Positions 7,392 through 15,736 of a DNA stretch of 24,381 nucleotides are shown piece by piece; position 1 is the stretch's first letter, and every line of letters starts with the position of its first letter. This DNA comes from Butyrivibrio sp. (GTDB lineage Bacteria > Bacillota > Clostridia > Lachnospirales > Lachnospiraceae). Both the position numbers and the translations under genes were made by a program. The notes below the pieces were generated by a model. The model did not search any database and was not told where the DNA came from. It was given only the letters and a program-made list of their open reading frames with translations. The stretch covers positions 1 through 24,381 of the forward strand of contig JAILEJ010000492.1 of NCBI GenBank assembly GCA_024688095.1, read 5' to 3'.

Positions 7392-8252
7392 TTATAAATC
7401 ATTATGCATAAGTGCAGCCTCATAACAATTGTTCATAAGCATAGCAATAGTCATAGGGCCTACTCCACCAGGAACAGGAGTTATAGCACTAACAATATCG
7501 ATTAAACCATCATAATCTGCATCACCGCAAAGCTTTCCAGTTTCAGCATCCCTATTAATTCCAACATCTATAACTACTGCACCTTCTTTAACATAATCAG
7601 CAGTTATCATCTTTGGCTTACCTATTGCAGCAATAACAATATCAGCTCTCTTGCAAACTGCCTGAAGATCTTTTGTTCTTGAATGGGTAACTGTAACAGT
7701 CGCATTTTCACGAAGCATAAGAAGTGACATTGGCTTACCTACGATATTACTTCTTCCAACTATTACACATTCTTTTCCTGAAATTTCAATATTGCTTCTC
7801 TTAAGAAGCTGAATTACTCCGGCAGGAGTACATGAAACGAAGCCTCTTTCACCAATACAAAGAGCTCCAACACTCATTGGATGGAAACCATCAACATCCT
7901 TTAAAGGACTGATTGCATCAATAACCTTCTTGTCATCAATATGATCAGGTACAGGCATCTGAACAAGAATTCCATCAACATCTTTTCTGTTATTAAGCTC
8001 ATCGATAAGCTTGAGCAGTTCTTCTTCTGTTGTAGTTTCAGGTAATTCATAAGAAAGAGATCTGATACCTATATATTCACATGCACGCTTTTTATTTCTT
8101 ACATAAACCTGTGAAGCAGGATCCTCTCCAACTAAAATAACTGCAAGTGTTACTTCAATCCCCTTTTCCTCTTTAAGAATACGAACTTTTTCTTTTAGTT
8201 CGTCTTTGATTTCAGAAGAAATCTTTTTTCCATCAATAATATGTGCCGCCAT
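7392..8252 (-). CDS. folD: Methylenetetrahydrofolate dehydrogenase / methenyltetrahydrofolate cyclohydrolase
   Basis: FolD is a cytosolic bifunctional enzyme that oxidises 5,10-methylene-THF with NADP+ and hydrolyses methenyl-THF to 10-formyl-THF. The 286 residues match the family length. Visible motifs are YVRNKKRAC at 50-58 with catalytic Tyr50 and Lys54, DGILVQMPVP at 93-102 with Gln98, KDVDGFHP at 118-125, the nucleotide loop GRSNIVGKP at 166-174, and TPVPGGVGPMT near the end. AAAGGAG precedes ATG 8252. It follows fhs by 28 bases, so formate activation and the next two folate steps are made together. Direction in the cell, purine and thymidylate supply or C1 assimilation, cannot be read from the sequence. 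Confidence 0.97.
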   Translation of the reverse strand: MAAHIIDGKKISSEIKDELKEKVRILKEEKGIEVTLAVILVGEDPASQVYVRNKKRACEYIGIRSLSYELPETTTEEELLKLIDELNNRKDVDGILVQMPVPDHIDDKKVIDAISPLKDVDGFHPMSVGALCIGERGFVSCTPAGVIQLLKRSNIEISGKECVIVGRSNIVGKPMSLLMLRENATVTVTHSRTKDLQAVCKRADIVIAAIGKPKMITADYVKEGAVVIDVGINRDAETGKLCGDADYDGLIDIVSAITPVPGGVGPMTIAMLMNNCYEAALMHNDL

Positions 8253-8280
8253 ACTACTCCTTTGCTTTATAAAATTATAT

Positions 8281-9951
8281 TTAGAATAATCCGGTTATTG
8301 TTCCGTTTTCATCTACATCAATACCATACGCTGCTGGTTTCTTAGGAAGTCCAGGCATAGTCATAATATTACCTGTAAGAGCAACAACAAATCCTGCACC
8401 TGCAGAAACATATGCTTCTCTGACATTTATCTCAAAATTTTGAGGTCTTCCAAGTTTTGTCTGATCATCAGATAAAGAATACTGTGTCTTAGCCATACAT
8501 ACAGGAAGATTTCCATATCCCATCTCTGTTATCTTATCAAGCTGTTTCTTTGCAGCAGGAGCAAAAGTAACGCCATCAGCTCCATAAATTTCTGTTGCAA
8601 TTTTATTAATTTTATCCTGAAGAGACATTTCCATTTCATAAATAGGCTTAAATTCACTCTTTTTATTTTCAAGTGTATTAATGACCATTTTAGCAAGAGC
8701 CTCTCCTCCTTCTCCGCCTTTAGCCCAAACTTCTGAAAGTGCAAAATCACAATTTCTCTCTTCACAGAATTTCTTTACAAATTCAATCTCTGCTTCTGTA
8801 TCTGTGACAAATGAATTTAATGTTACTATAACAGGAACACCATATTTCTGAATATTTTCAATATGCTTTTCAAGGTTTACAATTCCTTTTTTCAAAGCAT
8901 CAAGATTTTCTTTATTTAGTTCAGCCTTTGGAACAAGTCCGTTATATTTAAGAGCTCTGATTGTTGCGACAAGTACGCATGCATCTGGAGCAAGTCCGGC
9001 ACTGGTACATTTAATATCAAGGAACTTTTCTGCTCCAAGATCTGCACCAAAACCAGCTTCTGTAATAGTAATATCAGAAAGTCTAAGCGCAGCTTCTGTC
9101 GCTCTTACTGAGTTACATCCATGTGCAATATTCGCAAATGGACCACCATGAACTATTACAGGTGTATGTTCTATTGTCTGTACAAGGTTTGGTTTAAGAG
9201 CATCCTTTAAAAGTGCTGCCATAGCACCGACGCATCCAAGATCACCAGCTGTAACAGGATTACCCTCATAATTATAGGCAACAACTATTCTCGAAAGACG
9301 TTCTTTAAGATCCTTCATATTTCTTGAAAGACATAAAATAGCCATTATTTCAGATGCAACTGTAATAACAAAATGATCTTCTCTTACAAATCCATCCATT
9401 TTATTTCCAAGACCTACTACAATATTTCTCAGAACTCTATCATTCATATCTTCGCATCTTTTCCAGACAATCTGTCTGCTATCAATGCCAAGCTCATTTC
9501 CCTGCTGAATATGATTATCCAGTATTGCAGCAAGTAAATTATTTGCAGAAGTAATAGCATGAAAATCTCCCGTAAAATGTAGATTGAGATCTTCCATTGG
9601 AACAACCTGGGCATATCCACCTCCGGCAGCTCCACCTTTTATACCAAAACAAGGTCCCAAAGATGGCTCACGAAGTGCAATAACAGTTTTATAACCAAGT
9701 CTTGAAAATGCATCTCCAAGACCAACACTTGTTGTGGTTTTGCCCTCGCCTGCAGGTGTTGGATTAATAGCTGTAACAAGTATAAGTTTTCCTTTTTTGT
9801 TGTTCTGGATTTTGGATAAATATTCTTCTGAAAGCTTAGCCTTATATTTTCCATATAATTCAAGATCATCTTCCTGAATATCCAATTTTGCAGCTACGTC
9901 TTTAATTGGCAGCATCACTGCTTCCTGAGCTATTTCGATATCTGTTTTCAT
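8281..9951 (-). CDS. fhs: Formate-tetrahydrofolate ligase
   Basis: The enzyme joins formate and tetrahydrofolate at the cost of ATP to give 10-formyl-THF. The protein has 556 residues, the expected full length. A P-loop TPAGEGKTT lies at 65-73, followed by the family blocks REPSLGPCFGIKGGAAGGG near 94-112 and HGGPFANIAHGCNS near 268-281. The C-terminal region has LTGNIMTMPGLPKKPAA. GAGGAG stands ahead of ATG 9951. The gene lies 16 bases after ftsK and 28 bases before folD, so the C1 pair probably shares the ftsK transcript unless a promoter is hidden inside ftsK. No other Wood-Ljungdahl genes are present, so acetogenesis is not implied. Confidence 0.98.
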   Translation of the reverse strand: MKTDIEIAQEAVMLPIKDVAAKLDIQEDDLELYGKYKAKLSEEYLSKIQNNKKGKLILVTAINPTPAGEGKTTTSVGLGDAFSRLGYKTVIALREPSLGPCFGIKGGAAGGGYAQVVPMEDLNLHFTGDFHAITSANNLLAAILDNHIQQGNELGIDSRQIVWKRCEDMNDRVLRNIVVGLGNKMDGFVREDHFVITVASEIMAILCLSRNMKDLKERLSRIVVAYNYEGNPVTAGDLGCVGAMAALLKDALKPNLVQTIEHTPVIVHGGPFANIAHGCNSVRATEAALRLSDITITEAGFGADLGAEKFLDIKCTSAGLAPDACVLVATIRALKYNGLVPKAELNKENLDALKKGIVNLEKHIENIQKYGVPVIVTLNSFVTDTEAEIEFVKKFCEERNCDFALSEVWAKGGEGGEALAKMVINTLENKKSEFKPIYEMEMSLQDKINKIATEIYGADGVTFAPAAKKQLDKITEMGYGNLPVCMAKTQYSLSDDQTKLGRPQNFEINVREAYVSAGAGFVVALTGNIMTMPGLPKKPAAYGIDVDENGTITGLF

Positions 9952-9967
9952 AAAATCTCCTCACTCT

Positions 9968-12900
9968 TTACTTCTCACTTACAAGTTCCAAGAATTCTTC
10001 TTTTGTCATAAGAATCTTTCTTGGTTTAGTTCCTTCCTCTTCACCTACTACACCGGCTTCACATAGCTGATCCATAATACGGGCAGCTCTGTTAAAGCCA
10101 ATTTTGAATGCTCTTTGAAGCATTCCAATAGATGCTTTCTCCTTGTCGATTATAAATGTACCTGCCTCGACAAAGTATTCATCTTTATCACTGCCAGCAG
10201 AGGCTCCCCCACCAGAAGCCTGAGCGGTAGACACTGCTGCATTCTCGATATGCTGTTGGATGTCATTATCGTAATCAGAATCATCCATCTGTTTCTTAAG
10301 AAAATCAGTTATATCCTGAACTTCTTTATCAGAAACAAATGCTCCCTGCACTCTGGCAGGCTTTGGATAACCCTGAGGAGCAAATAGCATATCGCCTTTA
10401 CCAAGAAGCTTTTCAGCTCCATAAGTATCAAGAATTGTTCTTGAGTCAACACCGCTTGATACAGCAAATGCTATACGGCTTGGCATGTTGGCTTTTATAA
10501 GTCCTGTAATTACATCTACAGAAGGTCTCTGTGTCGCAATTATAAGGTGAATACCAGCTGCTCTGGCAAGCTGAGTAAGCCTGCAGATAGATTCTTCAAC
10601 CTCGTTAGAAGAAACCATCATAAGATCTGCTAACTCATCAACAATTACAACAATATGTGGCATCTTGTCAAGTGTTTCATCACCTGAGGATTCAACATAT
10701 TTATTGTAACCCTTCATATCTCTTACACCTGTATCTGCAAACATCTTGTATCTCTTATTCATCTCAACAACAGCCCAGTTAAGTGCAGCTGCAGCCTTTT
10801 TAGGATCTGTAACAACAGGTATAAGCAAATGAGGTATACCATTATAAATACTAAGTTCAACAACTTTAGGATCTATCATGATCATCTTAACCTGTTCCGG
10901 AGATGATTTATATATAAGGCTCATAATAAGTGTATTAATACAAACCGATTTACCGGAACCTGTTGCACCTGCTATAAGAAGATGTGGCATTTTGCCAAGG
11001 TCTGCAACAACTACTTTACCAGCAATATCTTTACCAACTGCAAATGCAAGATTAGAATCAAAGTTCTTAAATTCATTACTACTAAGAAGATCTCTTAATG
11101 CAACCATCGAGTTCTCTTTATTAGGAACTTCGATACCAACTGCTGCTTTACCAGGAATAGGTGCTTCTATTCTGATATCAGTTGCCGCAAGGTTCATTTT
11201 GATATCGTCTGAAAGACCAACGATCTTGCTGATTTTTACACCAGCTTCAGGCTGAAGCTCATATCTTGTAACAGCTGGTCCCTGACTTATATCCGTAACT
11301 TTTACATTAACACCAAAAGTCTTTAGAGTATTTTGAAGTTTGACAGCAGTATCTTTTAATGTAGCTGCTGAATCACCACCTTTTTTCTCACCTTTTGCAA
11401 GTAAACTAAGTGGAGGAAAAATATACTTTTTAGGTACCTTCTTTTCTGCCTTTTTAATACTCTGTTCCATCTCTTCATGAGCTGTAGGCGCATTAGGTGC
11501 AGATGGTGAAATACCCATTTTAATCTTTTCTTCAACTATATCCGCATTAGTATTTCTATTATCAATTTTCTGACTTGTATTAGTCATTCTGATATGATCC
11601 TGAGAATGAACCTTATAGCCATCATTGTACTCAGTTGTATTATCTTCTGAATGAATCTGAATATTATTATAATCTTCTGATTCTTTAAGTCTTGCAACTG
11701 GCCTTTGTTTTAACTGTTCAAGAATTTGTCTGGCCTCTTCGTCACATTCTTCTTCCTCTATATCTTCCTCATATGTAAAGTCAGGCTCAAATTCTTCTTC
11801 ATCGGCAATATTATTATCATACCTTTCAACAATATCCGGTTCGAAGATATCACTGTCAGAATTAGTTACATCAGAATCATCAGCAGGATTTTCAGACTTA
11901 ATCTCTTTTATAGTCTGTTCTTCTTCATGATTGTCCATTTCCAAAGCTTCAGAATCATCTTCATTCTGATAGGTGTGAATAACAGGACTTGTTCTTATTA
12001 CTCTTTGACCATCAGGCTCGACATCTGTAACCATACCTTTTTTAACAAATATTTCATGAATATCATCATGGATTTCTTCTTTATCAGGTATAAATATCTC
12101 TTCATCTTCATAAGCAGAATTTTCATTGACAATTTCCTGTTCAGGTTCTGAAGGCTCGTTAAATTCTTCAGGCTTGAGCTCTGTATCAAGCATTACTCCT
12201 GAAATCTTTTTATCCATACGAAGAATTTTTTCATCTTCCATCTGTTCAAGTTCAAGACGTCTTTCCTCTTCTTCCATCTGTCTTCTTTCTTCAATTTCAA
12301 GACGTCTTTGGTGAGCAAATTCCCTGTATTCAGCAGCATCTTCTCTTGTTCTTTCGATGACTTTTCTGCCACCTCTTTTAACTCCGTTTATAAATGATTT
12401 CTCTGTAAATATAACAATACTAATAAGAGAAATGACAAATATAACAATTAATGTACCTGCAAAAGAAAGGTTTTTAATAAGCAGATATGCAACAACGCCT
12501 CCGAAAACACCTCCACCATTTCTTCCATTCTTAGCACCATCAAATATACCAAGAACATCTAAAACTGATTCAGTATCAATTCTGCCAGCAAAAATCTCAG
12601 CCATAATTGATATCATATATATAATTATGATACCAGAAATTACCTTTCTTACTGCTGCTTTGGATGATGAATTTGAAATCAGAACTGCGCATGCTCCCAT
12701 AATGACAACTGGAACAATATATGCAACCAGACCAAAAAGTCCAAACATATAGTCACTTATTGCATTACCAAAGCTTCCGCAAACATGAAAATTACAGAAA
12801 AATAGAAAAACAGTTGCAGCAAGAATTAAGATCATCAAAATCTCACTTTTTAATTCATAATCAAGTGGTTCCTGACTTTCTGACCTTCTATTTCTTGTTC

Positions 12901-12973
12901 TTGCCTTACTATTACTGCTGCTCTTTCTATTATATGTTCTTTTTTTATTAGAATTTCCCCTTTTTGTAGCCAT
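9968..12973 (-). CDS. ftsK: FtsK/SpoIIIE family DNA translocase
   Basis: This is a septum-anchored hexameric ATPase that pumps chromosomal DNA during division or sporulation. At 1001 residues it is longer than the roughly 800 of Bacillus SpoIIIE. Several membrane helices lie between 45 and 190. A charged, Glu/Arg-rich helical stretch (about 205-255) and a long acidic, low-complexity linker (about 265-510) follow. The motor then has Walker A GATGSGKS at 669-676, Walker B IVVIVDELADLMM at 774-786 and the ATQRPSVDVITG block. The last 70 residues form the gamma winged helix that reads KOPS-like sites. The basic N-terminus and a weak GGGAAG site precede ATG 12973. fhs begins 16 bases after its stop. 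FtsK and SpoIIIE cannot be told apart by sequence alone here. Confidence 0.96.
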   Translation of the reverse strand: MATKRGNSNKKRTYNRKSSSNSKARTRNRRSESQEPLDYELKSEILMILILAATVFLFFCNFHVCGSFGNAISDYMFGLFGLVAYIVPVVIMGACAVLISNSSSKAAVRKVISGIIIIYMISIMAEIFAGRIDTESVLDVLGIFDGAKNGRNGGGVFGGVVAYLLIKNLSFAGTLIVIFVISLISIVIFTEKSFINGVKRGGRKVIERTREDAAEYREFAHQRRLEIEERRQMEEEERRLELEQMEDEKILRMDKKISGVMLDTELKPEEFNEPSEPEQEIVNENSAYEDEEIFIPDKEEIHDDIHEIFVKKGMVTDVEPDGQRVIRTSPVIHTYQNEDDSEALEMDNHEEEQTIKEIKSENPADDSDVTNSDSDIFEPDIVERYDNNIADEEEFEPDFTYEEDIEEEECDEEARQILEQLKQRPVARLKESEDYNNIQIHSEDNTTEYNDGYKVHSQDHIRMTNTSQKIDNRNTNADIVEEKIKMGISPSAPNAPTAHEEMEQSIKKAEKKVPKKYIFPPLSLLAKGEKKGGDSAATLKDTAVKLQNTLKTFGVNVKVTDISQGPAVTRYELQPEAGVKISKIVGLSDDIKMNLAATDIRIEAPIPGKAAVGIEVPNKENSMVALRDLLSSNEFKNFDSNLAFAVGKDIAGKVVVADLGKMPHLLIAGATGSGKSVCINTLIMSLIYKSSPEQVKMIMIDPKVVELSIYNGIPHLLIPVVTDPKKAAAALNWAVVEMNKRYKMFADTGVRDMKGYNKYVESSGDETLDKMPHIVVIVDELADLMMVSSNEVEESICRLTQLARAAGIHLIIATQRPSVDVITGLIKANMPSRIAFAVSSGVDSRTILDTYGAEKLLGKGDMLFAPQGYPKPARVQGAFVSDKEVQDITDFLKKQMDDSDYDNDIQQHIENAAVSTAQASGGGASAGSDKDEYFVEAGTFIIDKEKASIGMLQRAFKIGFNRAARIMDQLCEAGVVGEEEGTKPRKILMTKEEFLELVSEK

Positions 12974-13036
12974 TATCTTCCCGTCAAAACTTTTTCATAA
13001 AATTTAATTATTTCTTAACCCGTAGGCGCTCTAACA

Positions 13037-13045
13037 AGTATACCA
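13037..13045 (-). promoter_or_regulatory. ftsK: Predicted extended -10 promoter of ftsK
   Basis: Minus-strand TGG-TATACT is an extended -10 element, about 64 bases upstream of the ftsK start. A -35 box is poor (TAGCAT at 17 bases). It faces a similar plus-strand element 27 bases away. Confidence 0.45.
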
Positions 13046-13060
13046 TTTTTCAAATCTTTA

Positions 13061-13069
13061 TGCTATACT
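13061..13069 (+). promoter_or_regulatory. Predicted extended -10 promoter of the plus-strand gene
   Basis: TGC-TATACT is an extended -10 element with no good -35 box, 57 bases upstream of ATG 13127. A second candidate, TTGAAA at 13078-13083 with TATATT at 13102-13107, would start transcription too close to the ribosome binding site and is less likely. Confidence 0.45.
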
Positions 13070-13126
13070 ATGACAAGTTGAAAAGTAATTTTTAGTTGCT
13101 ATATATTTTAGAAACGAGGAATACAA

Positions 13127-13702
13127 ATGGAATTTAAACAGGAAGCCGATACCGGTTTACTTAAACAAATCGGAAACACAGAAATAACATTAAAAATCAA
13201 AGATGTTGCTGAAAAATGCCATCTTGTTAAAACAGACAATGGACTTAAAATTGATTGCAAATACACTGGTCCAAATGCAAGCAAATATCTTCAGTATATT
13301 GAAAAACACAGAGAAGAACTTACAAATTTTCTTCTTCATCCAGATGATGCTGATTTCTATGAATGGATGGAATCAAGTCATCAAACAGTTATAACTCTTA
13401 AAAAACATGAAAAAGAAAAACTCATTCTTTATGTTAATTATGATCCTGAAACAGAAATACTTGAAACAGGTATCGCTGATGATAATGTAACTCTTAAGCT
13501 TGGTACACCTCTTATGCATATCTGTCTTGAAGATATGAGTCGTGATCAGTTCAAGCTCCATGTATATAATATGCTTCTCCTTGCAGATGAAATCGCTATC
13601 GCAATGGGGAATACTGAACTCAGAAAAATGGCTAATATTCAGATGGTTAAGACATATCTTAAAGAGATTTATGATAAGTTCCACAATAATATGGTTGACT
13701 AA
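13127..13702 (+). CDS. Soluble protein of unknown function, only plus-strand gene
   Basis: I do not recognise this 191-residue protein. It has no signal peptide or membrane helix and looks like a mixed alpha/beta cytosolic protein. An N-terminal half holds alternating strands and a helix with YLQYIEKHREELTNFL near 56-71. A middle strand-rich part follows, with KLILYVNYDPETEILETG near 98-115. The C-terminus, from about 140, is helical. There are no clustered cysteines or known catalytic motif; the two cysteines nearest each other are at about 32 and 44. GAGGAATACAA precedes ATG 13127. It is transcribed away from ftsK and toward proB, ends in its own hairpin terminator, and has codon use similar to its neighbours. 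Open reading over the full length, ribosome binding site and terminator make it a real gene. Confidence 0.85.
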   Translation: MEFKQEADTGLLKQIGNTEITLKIKDVAEKCHLVKTDNGLKIDCKYTGPNASKYLQYIEKHREELTNFLLHPDDADFYEWMESSHQTVITLKKHEKEKLILYVNYDPETEILETGIADDNVTLKLGTPLMHICLEDMSRDQFKLHVYNMLLLADEIAIAMGNTELRKMANIQMVKTYLKEIYDKFHNNMVD

Positions 13703-13710
13703 TAAAAGAC

Positions 13711-13745
13711 AAAACGGATAACCTTCTATCAAGGCTATCCGTTTT
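13711..13745. terminator. Bidirectional terminator between convergent genes
   Basis: AAAACGGATA (13711-13720) pairs with TATCCGTTTT (13736-13745). After one A/C mismatch the stem continues with CCTT/AAGG around a 5-base loop. T-rich tracts flank both sides, so it can end the plus-strand gene at 13702 and proB at 13769. Confidence 0.85.
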
Positions 13746-13768
13746 CATTTACTCATTTAGTTTTTGCT

Positions 13769-14566
13769 TCAATCTTTGGCAACAAATAAAGTTCCCACTA
13801 TCTTTTTATCAATAATATCATAAAGATGCTCAGGATGTTTTCCGTTTGTTATAAGAACATCTATTCCTCTGCTTGTGGCAAGTTCAGCAGCATCAAGCTT
13901 TGTTATCATACCACCTGTTCCTCTGTTCGATCCAGAACCGGATGCAAGTGAACGAATTTCATCGTCGATCTTCTCGACCCTGCTAATTAGCTTCGCATCA
14001 GGGTTAGTCTGAGGATTACTGTCATAAAGGCCATCAATATCTGAGAGAATTACCAGCTTTGAAGCGTTGCAAAAAACTGCAACAACAGCAGAAAGCATAT
14101 CATTATCAGAAAAAAGCTTTTTCTCTGATTCAATCTCGGTATGGCTGATAGAGTCATTTTCATTAACTATAGGAATGATATGGTTCTCAAGAAGTGCATC
14201 AAAAGTATTCTTAAGATTCTCTCTTCTCTCAGGAATCTCACAATCTTCACTACTTAAAAGTATTTGCCCTACCATTCTTCCATATTCACCAAAAAGCTTG
14301 TCATATAAATGCATAAGTTCACACTGGCCTACAGCTGCAGCAGCCTGTTTCATTCTGATTTCTTTAGGCTTCTGGGCAAGTCTCATTTTTCCTGCTCCTA
14401 CAGCAATAGCACCCGAAGATACAAGAATAAGATCATATCCAAGATTTTCTGCTCCTGCTATAGCTCTGCAAAGAAGATCTATTCCATGAATATCCATATC
14501 TCCATTAGAATTTGTAATACTTGATGTTCCTACCTTAACAACAATTCTCTTTTTATTAACGCCCAT
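13769..14566 (-). CDS. proB: Glutamate 5-kinase, short form without PUA domain
   Basis: ProB phosphorylates glutamate with ATP, the first and usually feedback-regulated step of proline synthesis. The 265 residues cover only the amino-acid kinase fold: KVGTSS at 11-16, LILVSSGAIAVG near 46-57, VNENDS near 134-139, LVILSDIDGLYDSNP near 171-185 and the glycine-rich GTGGMITKL near 216-224. The C-terminal PUA domain of E. coli-type ProB (about 367 residues) is absent, as in many clostridial enzymes. No proA or proC lies beside it, so the partner enzymes are elsewhere or outside the window. GGGAG stands 12 bases before ATG 14566, a wide spacing. A hairpin at 14590-14615 separates it from the secreted-protein gene upstream. 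Confidence 0.95.
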   Translation of the reverse strand: MGVNKKRIVVKVGTSSITNSNGDMDIHGIDLLCRAIAGAENLGYDLILVSSGAIAVGAGKMRLAQKPKEIRMKQAAAAVGQCELMHLYDKLFGEYGRMVGQILLSSEDCEIPERRENLKNTFDALLENHIIPIVNENDSISHTEIESEKKLFSDNDMLSAVVAVFCNASKLVILSDIDGLYDSNPQTNPDAKLISRVEKIDDEIRSLASGSGSNRGTGGMITKLDAAELATSRGIDVLITNGKHPEHLYDIIDKKIVGTLFVAKD

Positions 14567-14589
14567 TACGATTAAAGCTCCCTTTTAAA

Positions 14590-14615
14590 ACAGCCGAAGA
14601 TTTCTCTCCGGCTGT
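14590..14615 (-). terminator. Hairpin with GAAA tetraloop between the secreted-protein gene and proB
   Basis: ACAGCCG/CGGCTGT plus an inner GAGA/TCTT (one G-U) gives an 11-base-pair stem closed by a GAAA tetraloop on the minus strand, followed by TTTT. The short U tract suggests a partial terminator after the gene ending at 14650. It also lies in what would be the proB leader. Confidence 0.65.
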
Positions 14616-14649
14616 ATATTTTAATTATAAATTTACAAATTCAAAATGA

Positions 14650-15561
14650 TCATTCATCATCTTCATCATTATTGATACGATTTACGATTTTATTAAGAAT
14701 GAAATCCTGTGTAAGTGTTGTTCCAGCATATTTATCTGTATATGTTACACGGAAGATTGTAGGAGCCTGCATATATTTATACTGCTCGCCATTTGAACCT
14801 GTTCCCTTATAATAGTAAGTATTTTCACTAAGTGTAGTCTTAACTTTCTTAGCTGTTACAGTCTTTTCTACTGTAAGAGCTCTTGCTTTAACACCACTTG
14901 CATTTGTAGTTGTATCACCATACTTAAGAACCTGAATGTTCTGAAGAGTATATCCTGAATTCATCTTAACCTTAAATACACCACTTGTATAAGTTGTAAT
15001 AAAACTTGATGTATTGATAAGATCTCCTACTTTAACCTTTGACTTACCTGTTGTATATAAAGATTCAATATAATCACTTGAAACTACAAATGAATCATTA
15101 CCAAGAGTAGGCAACTTACTGTCTGAAAGTAATGATTTACCCTTAAATGTAACTTTCTTAAATGGTGTGTCATTACTTGCATAAACTTTTACAGAATATG
15201 ATGTATATTCATCATCTTCATCAGCAATACTAAATTTAACTGCTGCAGCGCCATTTGTATAAGCTTTCTTTGAATAGAGACCAAGCTTTATTGTTTTGTA
15301 ATCACCACTATCATCTGACTGATATGTCTTATATACATATAAATCACTTTTATTTGTTCTAAGTCTCTTTATACTATAATCTGTTGGAATTGTAATTGTG
15401 ATAGCATTGTTATAAACATAACCAACACCAATTGAAACCTTAGCAGGAACACTAACATCTGCCGCAGCTGCTGTCTGTGAATTTGAAGGAACCATAATTA
15501 CAGACACTACCATAACGAGTGCAAGAATCAGACCCCCAAGTCTTTTTGTAATATTTTTCAT
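14650..15561 (-). CDS. Secreted protein of unknown function
   Basis: I do not recognise this 303-residue protein. A signal peptide is clear: basic MKNITKR, a hydrophobic core at about 9-26, and likely cleavage after the alanine run near residue 35. The mature part is rich in Ser, Thr, Lys, Tyr and Val with regular alternating strands, which suggests beta-sandwich domains. There is no lipobox, LPXTG motif, S-layer repeat or obvious catalytic site. It ends in an acidic NNDEDDE tail. I chose ATG 15561 because AAAGGAG lies 5 bases before it; an in-frame upstream start 11 codons earlier lacks such a site. It has its own promoter, an elaborate leader and a downstream hairpin, so it is probably a single-gene unit. 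A released or loosely wall-bound structural or binding protein is a guess. Confidence 0.8.
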   Translation of the reverse strand: MKNITKRLGGLILALVMVVSVIMVPSNSQTAAAADVSVPAKVSIGVGYVYNNAITITIPTDYSIKRLRTNKSDLYVYKTYQSDDSGDYKTIKLGLYSKKAYTNGAAAVKFSIADEDDEYTSYSVKVYASNDTPFKKVTFKGKSLLSDSKLPTLGNDSFVVSSDYIESLYTTGKSKVKVGDLINTSSFITTYTSGVFKVKMNSGYTLQNIQVLKYGDTTTNASGVKARALTVEKTVTAKKVKTTLSENTYYYKGTGSNGEQYKYMQAPTIFRVTYTDKYAGTTLTQDFILNKIVNRINNDEDDE

Positions 15562-15567
15562 GTTTTC

Positions 15568-15621
15568 TCCTTTCCCTGTCATTAAAAATGACATCGGTCT
15601 GAAAGGATTATCTCCCCTTCC
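15568..15621 (-). promoter_or_regulatory. Leader with mutually exclusive hairpins over the ribosome binding site
   Basis: In the mRNA, TCCTTTC (15601-15607) is fully complementary to GAAAGGA (15568-15574), which contains the ribosome binding site of the secreted protein. The same bases can instead pair with GGAAGG (15616-15621) just upstream. A third perfect hairpin, TGTCATT-TTT-AATGACA (15577-15593), sits between them. The pairings are seen; control of translation by switching is inferred. Confidence 0.5.
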
Positions 15622-15683
15622 AAACCATCAACAAAACTCAACAATTTGGTATGCAAGATAAGCAAAACACAAACTGTAGTATA

Positions 15684-15712
15684 ATCTTAATACAGCAAAT
15701 TCTTTAAATCAA
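15684..15712 (-). promoter_or_regulatory. Predicted promoter of the secreted-protein gene
   Basis: Minus-strand TTGATT (15707-15712) and TAAGAT (15684-15689) are 17 bases apart. An overlapping TATACT (15678-15683) is an alternative -10 box. Either gives a leader of roughly 110 bases before ATG 15561. Confidence 0.5.
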
Positions 15713-15736
15713 TACAATTTTATAAATGTTTTAATT

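Noticed and set aside
11726..12752. Long plus-strand frames opposite ftsK, some rich in hydrophobic or serine residues
   Set aside because: They mirror the acidic linker and membrane region of ftsK; the odd composition follows from the complementary codons.
13373..13732. 119-codon open frame antisense to the orphan plus-strand gene
   Set aside because: It runs through the bidirectional terminator, lacks a ribosome binding site, and its composition is that of a shadow of the plus-strand frame.
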